64,000 bases of DNA from Bacteroides sp. (GCA_014801815.1 JAAVDM010000045.1:1-64000); one strand, 5' to 3'. Shown: positions 18,206-29,500, numbered from the stretch's first letter. Numbers and translations are program-made. The notes: generated by a model not told the origin, from the letters alone.

Positions 18206-18287
18206 ATATAATGGCTCTGTCTGCTGCATGTCCAAGGCGTTACCGACCGGTAACGCCTTGGACATGCAGCAGACAGAGCCATTATAT
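18206..18287. terminator. 40-bp perfect hairpin between convergent genes
   Basis: Positions 18206-18245 and 18248-18287 are perfect complements with a 2-nt loop. It lies between the outer-membrane protein gene (+) and the nitroreductase (-) and serves as a two-way terminator. Its sequence is unrelated to the TAAGTAGCTC family. Confidence 0.85.
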
Positions 18288-18336
18288 TATAAGCAGCCGA
18301 ATCTGTGGCTGTCTCTTAACTGTCCGTTACTTTATT

Positions 18337-18891
18337 TTAGTAACCGTTGTAGTGAATACGTTCAGGCTGCCACTTATCTATCGGGGCGTGATCGGTAAGC
18401 GGGTAGCCTATCGGGATAAGACTGAATGGGATTATACCTTTCTCTATTTTGAGTATCTTACTTACTGCTTCAGTGCGGTCGTGATACGGATAGAGGCATG
18501 TCCATACAGCACCGAGACCGAGGGCATGGGCAGCGAGGAGAATATTTTCAGAGGCCGCCGACAGATCCTGTTCCCAGAGAGTAGAGTTTTCACCGTCAAG
18601 GAATCTGTCAGGATTGCCGCATACAACTATGGCTATCGGAGCCTGTGCGGTCATCTTTGCGTAAGGGAGAGCGTCAGCAAGGCGAGACAGTAAAGCCCGG
18701 TTATCGACGAGAATAAATTCCCAAGGCTGCTTGTTTACAGCTGTCGGCGCACTCATTGCAGCATGAAGAATAGCCTGCTGCAATGATGCAGGAACAGGAC
18801 GGTCGGCAAAACGCCTTATACTGGTACGTTCAATTATATTTCTGTACGCGGGGTTTTCTTCTATAAGAGCGCCGATTATATCATTTTCCAT
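18337..18891 (-). CDS. Nitroreductase family protein
   Basis: 184 residues, the normal single-domain length. IERTSIRRFADRPV (FMN phosphate binding) is at the N terminus, followed by MSAPTAVNKQPWEFILV. The C-terminal half has HALGLGAVWT and a GYPL segment. FMN-dependent NAD(P)H oxidoreductase of unknown substrate. No RNA or operon partner is evident; the SpoIID gene lies 193 bp upstream on the same strand. Confidence 0.88.
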   Translation of the reverse strand: MENDIIGALIEENPAYRNIIERTSIRRFADRPVPASLQQAILHAAMSAPTAVNKQPWEFILVDNRALLSRLADALPYAKMTAQAPIAIVVCGNPDRFLDGENSTLWEQDLSAASENILLAAHALGLGAVWTCLYPYHDRTEAVSKILKIEKGIIPFSLIPIGYPLTDHAPIDKWQPERIHYNGY

Positions 18892-19084
18892 AATGAGAAG
18901 TTTTTAATAAAAACGAACGGGAGTCTGGAAAAGTTGAGGTACGTGAGAACCAAGATGCGGCTTTCGGTAATAGAGTGTAAGTCAGCCGCCGAGTACTGAT
19001 ATCAGCAGGCCGGGCAAAATAACTGTTACATAACAGGGCATAATGTGATAAGCATTATATGTACTTATTTGGTAGGTGGATAAA

Positions 19085-20212
19085 TCAAATGACTGTGAGA
19101 TTGGAGCCAGGATAATAGAAACTGAGAATCTCCCGGTAATTATATCCGTGAAGCGCCATGTTTGCGGCACCTATCTGACACAGACCTACACCATGCCCCC
19201 AGCCCCGGCCGTTGAGAAGGAGCGTGTCACCACAGTCCTTAATGTTAAAGGCTGAGGAGTAAAGATGTGTCGGTGAGAGGAGACGGCGTATCCATAATTC
19301 CTTGCCGAGGTCAAGAGTAGAGTTGGTACCGTGAATACGCAGGAGGTCTATACGACCCGAAGGCCCGCGATGTAAAGGTTCGAGACTCGTTATTTCTCCT
19401 ATGTCACGTCCGAAGCATCGGCTCAGATTTTCTTTTATCATAGTTTTGGAGACTTCGGTCTGCCAGCGGTAGCCGTAACCCTCGGTGGCCATATCGTAAT
19501 CTTTGAGTATTGAGCTTAACAGTTGTCTGCGTTGTTCGGCCGGAAGTGTGGATAGGTCACACCATGGGTCATTGAAACTTTCGAGACAGTTTTCGGAACG
19601 GTTTTGCCAGCATGTTTCAAACACTTCGGTACGACCTCCGCAACATTTTGAAAAGCGGGCGTCAACAAGACTGCCGTCGTGAGCTGTCAGGACTTGTCCC
19701 GCCGTATCGCGTATGGCCTGCAGAGCTATAGGAGCAATAGGCTGTAATCCTTGATAACGCTGACAATGGTCGTCCGAACATACATCACAACCGTGATGTC
19801 CGGCCGTATCGTCCCAACCTGTCAGACAGTCAGAAGTATTTTTATAACCGCTGTTATCGCAGGGGTGTGTATTCAGCACTTTACCTAAAGCCCAGCTGCG
19901 CGATATGACTGCATGGGCTTTAAGAAACTCCGCAGGTGCTTCAGGATTCATCTCGCTACCTACCACACACTCAAGATATGTCTCAAGGGGAAGAATATTT
20001 ATCAGGGTTATATTCCGGTCAGCTTCAGAAACGGGACTCTTTGAGGAAGGGGTATATTCTCTTAATTCTCCCGGCAGACGTGCCTCAATGGTGCGTTGCC
20101 AGTGAAAACCGTCGCCGATAAGCATATTGCTGACAAGCGTATAGTTCATATATTGCTTTAAAAGCGGCGAACCTGCAGTCTTTATGCCTACTTTTATGTT
20201 GTAATCATTCAT
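19085..20212 (-). CDS. SpoIID/LytB-domain protein
   Basis: Starts at the ATG of MNDYNIKVG; a longer frame (to 20311) adds 33 residues with no family support. The SpoIID/LytB domain is clear: ILPLETYLECVVGSEMNP, LKAHAVISRSWALGK, then LLLNGRGWGHGVGLCQIGAANMA near the end. In Bacillus SpoIID this fold is a lytic transglycosylase that cleaves peptidoglycan lacking stem peptides; Bacteroidales carry non-sporulation homologues. It has many Cys (CxxC-like HGCDVCSDDHC) between the two halves, which could bind metal. No signal peptide is visible with this start. Confidence 0.85.
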   Translation of the reverse strand: MNDYNIKVGIKTAGSPLLKQYMNYTLVSNMLIGDGFHWQRTIEARLPGELREYTPSSKSPVSEADRNITLINILPLETYLECVVGSEMNPEAPAEFLKAHAVISRSWALGKVLNTHPCDNSGYKNTSDCLTGWDDTAGHHGCDVCSDDHCQRYQGLQPIAPIALQAIRDTAGQVLTAHDGSLVDARFSKCCGGRTEVFETCWQNRSENCLESFNDPWCDLSTLPAEQRRQLLSSILKDYDMATEGYGYRWQTEVSKTMIKENLSRCFGRDIGEITSLEPLHRGPSGRIDLLRIHGTNSTLDLGKELWIRRLLSPTHLYSSAFNIKDCGDTLLLNGRGWGHGVGLCQIGAANMALHGYNYREILSFYYPGSNLTVI

Positions 20213-20546
20213 GTTATTGTAACAACCGGTTAGGGGATAATTTGTGGGATAAGTTTCCGGTGTGGGAGGCCGGCCTGAGAAAAAAAGTGGAGCGCACAGG
20301 CGTCTTTCCACCGTTTCGATATAAAATCAGTCAGGAGGTTTAAGACAGATGCCGGGCGGCAGGGTTGGGGATATGGAGTATTTTTTGTAATTTCGCTATT
20401 GAAGACTAAAAGATGGTCTGGTTTTAATACGAATAAAAAGTAGGAGTTACTCAAATTAAATTTTTTAATCACTTGAAGAAGGATTTTCGAGAGAATAAAA
20501 GTCACTCCCTGAGAGAAATGATTCCTTTTTGAAGAGAAGAATATTT
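20213..20546. other. Intergenic region between divergent SpoIID and tex genes
   Basis: About 330 bp. No repeat, RNA gene or clear TTTG/TAnnTTTG promoter pair was found. A TAATTTCG at about 20390 is a weak -7-like candidate for tex. Confidence 0.3.
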
Positions 20547-22691
20547 ATGGATAAGATATATGGAATGGTGGCGGCCCGGTTGGGGCTGTCACTGAAAGCG
20601 GTGACGGCTGTTGCCGGGCTGCTTGAGGGGGGAGCTACGATACCCTTTATCAGTCGTTATCGTAAGGAGGCCACCGGTGGTCTCGATGAGGTGGCTATAC
20701 GCGATGTGGAGACCACTTTGAAAGCTGTCCGGGAACTTGAGGCACGCAAAGCGTTTGTAACCGAGGCGATAGAAGCTGCCGGTGCAATGACTCCCCAGCT
20801 ACGGCAGAGACTTGAGGCTGCTGATTCAATGACTGAGGTCGAAGATCTTTATGCTCCCTATAAGCCTCGTAAACGTACACGAGCCACTATGGCACGCGAG
20901 AAAGGACTTGAACCGCTTGCCAGACTTATCATGCAGGGTAAAGTCACTGATATTGAGACTTTGACACGTTCTTTCGTAGGGAAGAAGGGAGTCGGCAGTG
21001 CGGCGGAGGCTTTGGCAGGTGCATCGGATATAATAGCTGAAATGGCTTCCGAGTCAGAAAGCCTGCGTAATATGGCCCGTAATACTTATCGCCGCGCGGC
21101 TTCGATAGTGTGTGTGCCTGCTAAAGGACGTGATGCGGAATTGGCCGCCTCACCTTTTGCACAGTATGCGGATTTCTCTCAGACGGTACGCCGTATGCCT
21201 TCCCATCAGTATCTTGCGCTACGACGGGCTGAGAACGAAGGTATGATAAAAGTCCGCTACACGATTGATGAGGTAGACGACCGTCTTGACGAATCACTGG
21301 CACGTTCTTTCACACCGCATGGTGCAAGTCGCGTGTGCCGTGAGTTTATTGCCGGTGCCGTTTCCGATGCCTCGAAGAGACTGTTGCGTCCTTCTGTCGA
21401 AAACGAAGTGTCGGCCTCACTCAAGGAAGATGCAGACCGTGTGGCTATTGACATTTTTGCCGGTAATCTGCGGCAGCTTCTGTTAGCCTCGCCTCTCAAA
21501 GGGCGGCGTGTACTGGCTCTTGACCCCGGTTTCCGTACGGGATGTAAGGTTGTGGCTCTCGATGCGCAGGGCAATCTGCTGGAAGATACCGTTATCTATC
21601 CCGTACCCCCCAAAGCCGATATCGCCGGAGCAGCTTCGACATTACGGCGTCTTATAGAACGTCACCGTCTTGATGCTATAGCTCTCGGTAACGGTACTGC
21701 CTCACGCGAGACGGAACGTTTCTTGAGACAGGAACATCTTATGCCTGATAATGCGATATTTATTGTCAGTGAGAGCGGTGCATCCGTTTATTCCGCTTCA
21801 GATGTGGCGCGTCACGAGTTCCCGGATAAAGACGTCACCGTGCGTGGTGCTGTGTCGATAGGACGGCGGTTGATTGATCCGTTGGCGGAGCTTGTGAAGA
21901 TAGATCCTAAGTCGATAGGTGTAGGGCAGTATCAGCATGACGTGGATCAGGGAAAGTTGAAAAATGCCCTTGATTACACCGTTATGTCGTGTGTTAATGC
22001 CGTAGGTGTGGACGTTAATACGGCATCGGAACGTCTGTTATCGTATGTGTCGGGTATCGGGCCTGCATTAGCGGCCAATATCGTAGCTTATCGTGCCGCT
22101 AACGGCGATTTCTCTACACGACGCGAATTGCTGAAAGTGCCTCGTCTTGGAGCAAAAGCTTTTGAGCAGGCTGCAGGATTCTTGCGTGTGTCAGGCGGTA
22201 CCGAACCGCTCGATAATACAGGTATACATCCTGAAAGTTACCATATAGTGCGCGAGATGGCACGTCGTTTGGGCGTGAGTCCTGACAAGTTGCCGGCTGA
22301 CAATAAACTGCTTGACCGTATTGACGTGAAGGCTCTTGCCGCTGAAGGTGTAGGCGGAGAGGCTACTATGGCGGATATTGTGGCTGAACTTCGTAAACCC
22401 GGACGTGACCCGCGCACCGATAATGCTGATACCGCATTCACACCCGGAGTCGAAAGTTTTGAACAGCTTGCTGTCGGACAGGTCTTGCCCGGTATCGTCA
22501 ATAACATAACTGCCTTCGGTGCCTTTGTCAATCTCGGTATCAAGGAAAACGGCCTGCTGCATATCTCGCAGTTGTCGCGCCGTCGTGTCAATGCCGTTTC
22601 GGACGTGCTTCATCTCGGTCAGCAAGTCGAAGTGAAAGTTATCGACATCGACACTGAAAGGCACCGTATAAGCCTGTCATTGCTGCTCTGA
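20547..22691 (+). CDS. tex: Tex family RNA-binding transcription accessory protein
   Basis: About 714 residues: N-terminal Tex helical region (LLEGGATIPFISRYRKEATGGLDE), YqgF-like RNase H fold (VLALDPGFRTGCKVVALD), HhH segment (YVSGIGPALAANIVAYR) and C-terminal S1 domain (GQVLPGIVNNITAFGAFV … GLLHISQLS). Tex is a conserved cytosolic nucleic-acid-binding protein. The ATG at 20547 is preferred to an upstream in-frame TTG at 20529. A two-way terminator follows at 22735-22780. Confidence 0.95.
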   Translation: MDKIYGMVAARLGLSLKAVTAVAGLLEGGATIPFISRYRKEATGGLDEVAIRDVETTLKAVRELEARKAFVTEAIEAAGAMTPQLRQRLEAADSMTEVEDLYAPYKPRKRTRATMAREKGLEPLARLIMQGKVTDIETLTRSFVGKKGVGSAAEALAGASDIIAEMASESESLRNMARNTYRRAASIVCVPAKGRDAELAASPFAQYADFSQTVRRMPSHQYLALRRAENEGMIKVRYTIDEVDDRLDESLARSFTPHGASRVCREFIAGAVSDASKRLLRPSVENEVSASLKEDADRVAIDIFAGNLRQLLLASPLKGRRVLALDPGFRTGCKVVALDAQGNLLEDTVIYPVPPKADIAGAASTLRRLIERHRLDAIALGNGTASRETERFLRQEHLMPDNAIFIVSESGASVYSASDVARHEFPDKDVTVRGAVSIGRRLIDPLAELVKIDPKSIGVGQYQHDVDQGKLKNALDYTVMSCVNAVGVDVNTASERLLSYVSGIGPALAANIVAYRAANGDFSTRRELLKVPRLGAKAFEQAAGFLRVSGGTEPLDNTGIHPESYHIVREMARRLGVSPDKLPADNKLLDRIDVKALAAEGVGGEATMADIVAELRKPGRDPRTDNADTAFTPGVESFEQLAVGQVLPGIVNNITAFGAFVNLGIKENGLLHISQLSRRRVNAVSDVLHLGQQVEVKVIDIDTERHRISLSLLL

Positions 22692-22734
22692 CTTCATCTC
22701 CTCACCTCGCTAAGCCCGAAGCCGGAACCAAGAC

Positions 22735-22780
22735 AAAAGGCTGACGCACCCTTATGAAAGTGAGGGTACGTCAGCCTTTT
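22735..22780. terminator. Bidirectional terminator tex / helicase
   Basis: AAAAGGCTGACG (22735-22746) pairs with CGTCAGCCTTTT (22769-22780), with an inner ACCCT/AGGGT stem. A-rich on the left and T-rich on the right. Confidence 0.85.
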
Positions 22781-22813
22781 CTTTTATCTTCAGACTCCGG
22801 CTCCGACTGTAGT

Positions 22814-24736
22814 TCAGTCTTCAGCTTCGGGTCGGCTTTGCTCCGGCCCGGCAGTGATGTGGGCGTGGAGGCGGCGGTAGAAGGGGTGACGGCCGAGCGT
22901 GGCGGCGTCGCCTATCAGGATAAGCTTCATGCGTGCGCGCGTCATGGCTACATTCATGCGTCTCAGATCCCGGAGGAAGCCTATCTGGCCGTCTTCGTTG
23001 CTGCGTACCAGCGACACGATGATGACGTCGCGCTCTTGTCCCTGAAAGCCGTCAACGGTGTTGATGGTGATGAGGTGTCGATAGGGCTTGAACCAAGGGG
23101 TATTTCTGAGCAGACGCCGTAAGTACTGTACCTGTGCGCGATAAGGAGAGATAATCCCGATGTCGATACGTTCGTCAAGTACATGCTCGCGTCCTATCAT
23201 CTCCAGATAGCGCTGAAGCACAGCAAGGGTAAGCAGAGCTTCGTCGCGGTTGACACGGCCGAAGTTCTGTCCGGCTAAGGCTTCCCGGAAGGCCTGTTCT
23301 TGGTCAGCAGCATTTTCATTCTTGAGCAGAGTGGCTGTGTCTATCCATTCGAGAGGAGTGTCAAAATCGAGAATACCCCGGTGTTCTACCTCGGGAGCGG
23401 CCTTGATAGCGCCCCCGTAAAACCAACGGTTGGGGAAGTCCATGATTTCACGACTCATACGGTACTGAGTAGTGAGCAGGGTTACGGTTTCGGGGTGCAT
23501 TGCCACAAGTCGTTCCATAAGCGAGATACCGAGTCCGCCGCGCATAGCTTCATAACTCTTGACTGTGGCAGGAAGCTGACAGTGGTCACCGGCCAACACA
23601 AGGCGCTGCGCACGACGTGCCGGTATCCAACAGGCGGCTTCAAGAGCTTGTGCGGCTTCGTCAATAAAGACTGTGCCGAAGCACATACCCTCAAGCAAAC
23701 GACTTGCACTCCCCACCAGTGTACAGGCTACCACACGTGACTGACTGAACAGATCGTTGTTGATACGAATCTCCAGTTCTGTAGCACGCGAGCGGAGGCG
23801 ATCCATTTTCTGATGCCACTGATCATTGCCCCGTCGGTGCCCCTGCAGTTCGCGTATGGCTTTACGTATGCTCCATAGTGTAGGATAGTCAGGGTGTGCC
23901 TCGAATCGGCGTTCATAGGTGGAAGCAAGCATCTTGTCATTGACACGCGAAGGATTGCCAAGACGCAGCACACTGATGCCTCGGTCGGTAAGGCGCTCGG
24001 AAATCCAATCGACTGCCATATTGCTCTGGGCACATACAAGCACCTGACTCTCGCGGTGGAGGGTTTCATGTATGGCTTCGACAAGTGTGGTTGTCTTGCC
24101 TGTTCCGGGAGGGCCGTGTACGACAGCCACATCTTTGGCGACAAGTACCTTGTTGACTGCCTGCTGCTGCATGGCATTGAGATAGGGGAAACGAAGCGGG
24201 GCAAATGTCAGTTCGCCGGCCCGGCGACGGGAGTAAACAAAGTCGCGTAATTCACCTAAACGGCCTTTGGCTTTGGCAAGGCGGTCAAGGGCTTCAGTCA
24301 TGGCGCGGTAAGTGGTTTCGTCGAAAGAGAGCATCACTCCGGCTGAACTTTCCGCAAGCCGTCCGATGTCGGCACTGTCGGGCACGATGACAGCCATACG
24401 GTCACTGTCAACATAGCTGACTGTGCCGGCTACGTGATGCTGAGGTCGGGCATCGGCGGCTTCGCGCAGAGTGAAGAGTGACACCGGACGTCCGTATTCA
24501 AAATTATGGTCACTGTCGTTGTCTTCGGAGGCCGGACGATAGAACTCCGCTATCCGTTGGTTAAGTGAGTTATAGTATACGCGCCCGAGGCGTACAGGCC
24601 ACCATGCGTTGCCGCGTTCTACGAGGCGCGTCATACCGATGGTATCGGTGAGGCGGCTGAATGCTTGCCGCTCGGCTTCGTATTCGAGCTGCAGCAGGCG
24701 CCGCTGTTCAGCTATTGTCGGGAAGGGGGTGTGCAT
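22814..24736 (-). CDS. Upf1/SMUBP2-like superfamily 1 helicase
   Basis: 640 residues. Walker A GPPGTGKTTTL is in the first third and motif Ia is CAQSNMAVD. Motif II is VFIDEAAQALE, followed by LAGDHCQLPATV (III), TQYRM (IV) and DGFQGQERDVIIVSLVRS (V), then MTRARMKLILIGD (VI). This is a complete set for the Upf1-like SF1B family (IGHMBP2 type), which unwinds DNA or RNA 5'-3'. The N-terminal 170 residues contain a beta-rich SMUBP2-like region. It lies 74 bp after the serine hydrolase on the same strand and may be co-transcribed. Confidence 0.92.
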   Translation of the reverse strand: MHTPFPTIAEQRRLLQLEYEAERQAFSRLTDTIGMTRLVERGNAWWPVRLGRVYYNSLNQRIAEFYRPASEDNDSDHNFEYGRPVSLFTLREAADARPQHHVAGTVSYVDSDRMAVIVPDSADIGRLAESSAGVMLSFDETTYRAMTEALDRLAKAKGRLGELRDFVYSRRRAGELTFAPLRFPYLNAMQQQAVNKVLVAKDVAVVHGPPGTGKTTTLVEAIHETLHRESQVLVCAQSNMAVDWISERLTDRGISVLRLGNPSRVNDKMLASTYERRFEAHPDYPTLWSIRKAIRELQGHRRGNDQWHQKMDRLRSRATELEIRINNDLFSQSRVVACTLVGSASRLLEGMCFGTVFIDEAAQALEAACWIPARRAQRLVLAGDHCQLPATVKSYEAMRGGLGISLMERLVAMHPETVTLLTTQYRMSREIMDFPNRWFYGGAIKAAPEVEHRGILDFDTPLEWIDTATLLKNENAADQEQAFREALAGQNFGRVNRDEALLTLAVLQRYLEMIGREHVLDERIDIGIISPYRAQVQYLRRLLRNTPWFKPYRHLITINTVDGFQGQERDVIIVSLVRSNEDGQIGFLRDLRRMNVAMTRARMKLILIGDAATLGRHPFYRRLHAHITAGPEQSRPEAED

Positions 24737-24810
24737 AATTTGACAACGAAGCCGAGTCTCGGAGGAAACGGCTTCGTAAGGTGTAAAAATTGTACGAGTC
24801 GGACAAAAAC

Positions 24811-26151
24811 TTAGAAGAGGTTACGGGTGGGGAGGGTAGTGGAGTAACGTGAACGGAAGCGCTCGACGAGGCGCTGCAACTCACGTGAGAAATGGTAACC
24901 GGTCCAGACACCGGAGTTGGTGAGTATCACCCAGCACTCTCCGTCGGGAAAGTGTTCGACAAGAGCATGAGTGGAAGATAGGGTACCGGTACGTGTCCAG
25001 CGTCCCCGTCCGTCACTTTCGGTCCATCCGCGTGCCAGTTTGTGGTCATCGTTGCCGTAGGCTGTCAGAGTATTGAGCGATGTAGGATTAAGTATGTTGT
25101 CTACAACCGGACAGCCATCTACCGAAGCTATAAGCCGTGCTATATCGGCTGCTGAAGCACACCAGCCGCCACCACCTTTAAGAGCACGCACGTCACTACC
25201 GCCATAGACACGATCAACAAGGCGTCCGCTGCCGTTGAACTCTTCTACCTGTTCATTGTCAGGCCCGTAGTAGCGGGCCTCATGTTCGCTGCGTTCGGCA
25301 TAATAATTTGTAGCCGGACGGAAACCGTGACACCCTGCAGGCTTCAGAATATTGTCTGTGACATACTCCCAGTAGCTTCGTCCCGTGATACGCTCTATAA
25401 CCATAGACAGCACCATATATCCGAAATTAGAATAGATACGTCCGGCACCCGGAGTGAAAGCTATGCGTCGTCCGAGAACTATGCGTATCAGCTCTTCGGG
25501 AGTGGGAGGTGTGTCAAGGCGTTTGGCAGCCATTATCTCGCGTGTGGTGAACATCGGGTCTCCGGCACCTCGTCCGAAGCCTCCCTGATGCAGCAGGAGA
25601 TGATCGACCGTAATGTCAAGCATACGCGGGTCACACATGGCCGATGTATATGAACTGTCGTTGAGAATGCCTTCAGGGCCGAATACACGGCTTTGCAGCG
25701 ACAGGCGCCCTTCTTCGCAGAGTTTCATGACAGCTATGGCTGTAACAAGTTTGGAGGCGGAAGCCATACGCATTATTGTAGTCGCTTCCATACGTCTGCC
25801 TTCCTCACGGTCGGCCCAGCCATAACCCTTGGCATAGAGTAACGAGTCATTGCGTGTCACTGCCAGTGAAACACCCTTTATGTCCCACTTGTCAAGAAAA
25901 CGTTCTATTTCGCGGTCCATAGCCTGAAGCGGTGCGTAGGCTGAAGATACATTGGTAAGAGTATCCGACCACAGCCGGCCTGCCGTAATGGCTGCCTGCT
26001 GAATTGAGGGCTGTGCCTTTACCGCACCGGGGTGTCTCCACAGAGTTATAATTATAAGGGTACAGATACACACACTGAACAGCATGGTCAGTGTCGTGCC
26101 GCGTCTAATGTCTCGTCGTGTCATGATGGTAGGTTGTGCTTGACGGTGCAA
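24811..26151 (-). CDS. Serine hydrolase, beta-lactamase/class C penicillin-binding-like
   Basis: 446 residues. An N-terminal hydrophobic segment (TLTMLFSVCICTLIIITLW) should act as a signal anchor, so the enzyme faces the periplasm. Catalytic motifs of the beta-lactamase class C/AmpH fold: SxxK in MRMASASKLVTA, YxN in IYSNFGYMV, and the third motif as RTGTLSS. Such proteins act on peptidoglycan peptides, esters or peptides; a specific substrate cannot be assigned. Upstream of the helicase gene, same strand. Confidence 0.88.
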   Translation of the reverse strand: MHRQAQPTIMTRRDIRRGTTLTMLFSVCICTLIIITLWRHPGAVKAQPSIQQAAITAGRLWSDTLTNVSSAYAPLQAMDREIERFLDKWDIKGVSLAVTRNDSLLYAKGYGWADREEGRRMEATTIMRMASASKLVTAIAVMKLCEEGRLSLQSRVFGPEGILNDSSYTSAMCDPRMLDITVDHLLLHQGGFGRGAGDPMFTTREIMAAKRLDTPPTPEELIRIVLGRRIAFTPGAGRIYSNFGYMVLSMVIERITGRSYWEYVTDNILKPAGCHGFRPATNYYAERSEHEARYYGPDNEQVEEFNGSGRLVDRVYGGSDVRALKGGGGWCASAADIARLIASVDGCPVVDNILNPTSLNTLTAYGNDDHKLARGWTESDGRGRWTRTGTLSSTHALVEHFPDGECWVILTNSGVWTGYHFSRELQRLVERFRSRYSTTLPTRNLF

Positions 26152-26292
26152 ATTTAACTATTTTTTTTCAAACAGTTCTTTTCGGGGGTAGACATAATGT
26201 TGACAGTAAGTATAAATAAGTTTATTAACAAAGTGTTACGTATATTATGAAGAATAGGAAATATATTATTGAAGTAAAATTATTAGCATTTG

Positions 26293-26324
26293 TTTGCATA
26301 TTATAATTTATTTCTATATCTTTG
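26293..26324 (+). promoter_or_regulatory. Bacteroidales-type promoter of the large secreted protein gene
   Basis: TTTG at 26293-26296, a 20-bp spacer, then TATCTTTG at 26317-26324, matching the TTTG/TAnnTTTG consensus. It leaves a leader of about 250 nt before the ATG at 26581. No other feature was seen in the 26152-26580 gap. Confidence 0.8.
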
Positions 26325-26580
26325 CAGTAATTTTTAACAAAATATCTCTTTTTAATTACACACTATCATTCCTTATCCTCTGTCATAATGGTGAATGTAT
26401 ACTGATTATGACATTTTTTCTTCTCATTCTCTGCCTCTACGGTTAAAAACCGCTGCCTTTAGGAATATAGATATGGTCTTTCACTCTGCTGTTTTGAAGG
26501 AGTGAAAATTTATATATTTTTAGCTTTTTTTGTTAAATACAAGAATTACAACCATAAAATACAACTAAACAACCGAGAGC

Positions 26581-29500
26581 ATGAAGAAATTTACATCTCT
26601 ATGCCTTTCCTCTCTGGTTTGTCTCAGCACTACAGCAGGCACTCAGTCACCGGCACTGAAGTCTACTGTCAAGTCCGCTAAGAAAACAAGAACGGAAATG
26701 CCTAAATCGGCATCACGAGGCGTCAAGGCTCCTGCACGCATGACTTCTCATCTGCGTAAGACTACCAACGGTCTGACTGTGGAGCGTACCCGTACACGTC
26801 TGAACACGGACGTATTACACAAGGGGCATTTGAAACCGGCGATGTTCGCACCCGCAGAGAACTCGCTGTATGGCTTCCTTATCTATGAAGCTTCTCAGAC
26901 AGATGGTAAACTCGGCTTCTGTTCAATAAATACTGAAACTGGTGTTTATGAAACAATCTTCCCTGAAGATACCTATAATGCAACCGGTGCCGGAATGGTC
27001 AATGGTAAAATTTATGCAGCCGGTTACAGTATTTTCTGGGGTATGCTGTTAGGTGCTTACATAGTGACCTATGATGCTGAAAGTGGAAATGTGGAAGATT
27101 TCTATGAAGTAGACGTTGAAAACCATATGGATCAGGTATTTTTGGCATCAGCTTTCGATACCGAGGAGATGGCTTTCTACGGCACCACATTGTCCGATAG
27201 CGACGGTTATGTCTTCACCAAGTATGATGTGTCAACCGGTACGTTCACTTATTTAGGCCCGACTGACAACTTCACTTCAATGACTTACAACCAGCAGACC
27301 GGAGCACTTGTAGGTGTGGAACAGGCTGATGACGGCAGTTCGATGCTGTTTGAAGTCAATCGTGCTACAGGAGAGACCGAACCTATCTGTGAAATAGAGT
27401 ATTACACTGCCTATCCCGGCGGTATATGCTGGAGTCCGAGTCAGAATGGTTACATCTGGAACCCGAATGACAATGATTTCAGCGCTCTGGTGGCTGTATA
27501 TGAAGATGGCAGCGTAGATGAACTCTGTTTTCTTGAAGGTGCTGCGGAGTTCGGCTCGCTTATCTGTACTGAAACTGCTTTTATCGACCCGGCTGCTCCT
27601 CAGCCTGCAGTGCTTGTAGGTGCTGATTTCAGCAACGGTTCGCTCAGTGGCTCTGTGACGTGGACGATGCCTTTGGAATCTGTTGGCGGCGAATCTCTGA
27701 ATGGTGAGATTGACTATACCGTGTACTGTGATAAAGACGTTGTAACCGAAGGCTCTGCACAGCCGGGTGCCCAGGTAACTGTTGATATGACAGTAAAGCA
27801 GGGTTCGCATATCTTTAGTCTTGTACCGTCGGTAAATGGTCTTGAAGGCCGTGCTTCCAAACTGAGTCTGTATGTTGGTAACGATACTCCTCTTGCTCCT
27901 GCCAACGTGACCCTGACAGGTGCTACCGTAGAGTGGTCTGCTGTTACTATCGGTACTCATGGCGGTTATGTTGATACCGATGCCATGACCTATACCGTTA
28001 AACTTAACGACAAAGTCATAGCTGAAAATATCAAGGAAACAAGGTGCTCCACCGGTCTGTCGGCAGATGCACCTCTTGAGGCTTATGTGGCCGAGGTCAC
28101 AGCTTCGTGCAACGGACTTGTTTCGGCAGCCGCGACTTCAAATGATCTCGTTTATGGCGAACCGTTAGATTTACCTGTGAAACTGGCTCCCACACCTGAA
28201 CAGGCAAAACTTTTCACCGTACTCGACGGTAACAGTGATGCTAACTCATGGGAACTTGGAGAATTGGCCGATGGCGGTTATGCTTTCTATTATCGATACA
28301 GTAGTTCTAATGATGCTGATGACTGGCTGTTGTTACCTGTAATGGAAATCAATGATACCGAGTCGCTGATTAGCTTCGAGATGAAAGTAAAATGCGAAAG
28401 TGCGAGCTATCCTGAACGTTTTGAAGTGAAGATGGGCACGGCTCCTACTGCTGAAGCTATGACCGTTACTCTGATAGAACCTACTGTTTGCGACTGGACT
28501 GCAGATAAAATAGTATCCGCTTCCACACGTGTGTCAGAACCCGGCAGCTATTATATCGGTGTACACTGTATCTCGGATGCTGACAAATATCATTTCTATG
28601 CTAAAGACTTCGTCGTAGAAAATACGGGTATTACTGTTGACGGCCCCGAGAAAGCCGAGAACGTAAGTGTCAAGAACGGTGCCGAAGGCGCACTCAACGC
28701 TACTGTGACTTTGACATTGCCGACTAAATCACTCAATGGTTCTGACCTGTCAGGAGAAGTGAAAGCTATCGTTACTTCCGAAGCAGGACAGGCTGAGGTG
28801 TCAGGTCAGCCCGGAGAAACTGTTTCAGTTGAAGTCGCTACCCTGCAGGGTGATAACCGCCTTAAGATTCAGACCGAGTGCAACGGCAAGTTGGGAGAAA
28901 TAGTTTATGTGAATGTATATACCGGTGTGGACGTGCCGGGTTATATAACCGATATGGCAGCCGAAATAAGTGCTGACAACCTTTCGGCTAAAGTAACATG
29001 GAAGGCTCCTGAAGAGGGTGCTAATGGTGGTTACATAAATTCTACCGGTCTTACTTACTGGCTGTGTGAGCCTGGTTTCTCCGGATGGGAGCTCTCCAAG
29101 ATGATTGGTGTTGACGTGTACGAATATGAGATTTCAGTACCTGCCGGCGCTCCGCAGGCTACTCAGAGCGTAGCTATAGCGGTTGAAAATGAAGTCGGTG
29201 TCGCTGTCATTACTTTCCTCGATATCGTACTTGGTCAGCCTTATGAGCTTCCTGCTGTCGAGAAGTATGAAGATACCTCTCTCACCTACTCTCCTGTAAG
29301 TATCAGTAGCCTCGAAGGTGCATCTTATAGCTGGGGTGTGGATAATCCGGCTGATGTACTCGGTGAAGATTTCGCCTGTGAGAATGACAATGCAGTTATT
29401 GCTATTTCAAACGGTGCCGGCGTTTCGACACTGCGTATGCCTAAGTTCTCGACTGTCGGCTGTGATAATGTTCAGCTCCAGTTCAATATCCTGAGTACAA

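Noticed and set aside
27277-27960. Long minus-strand frame opposite the large secreted protein gene
   Set aside because: Cys/Arg-rich composition with no family resemblance; the sense-strand gene is clear.
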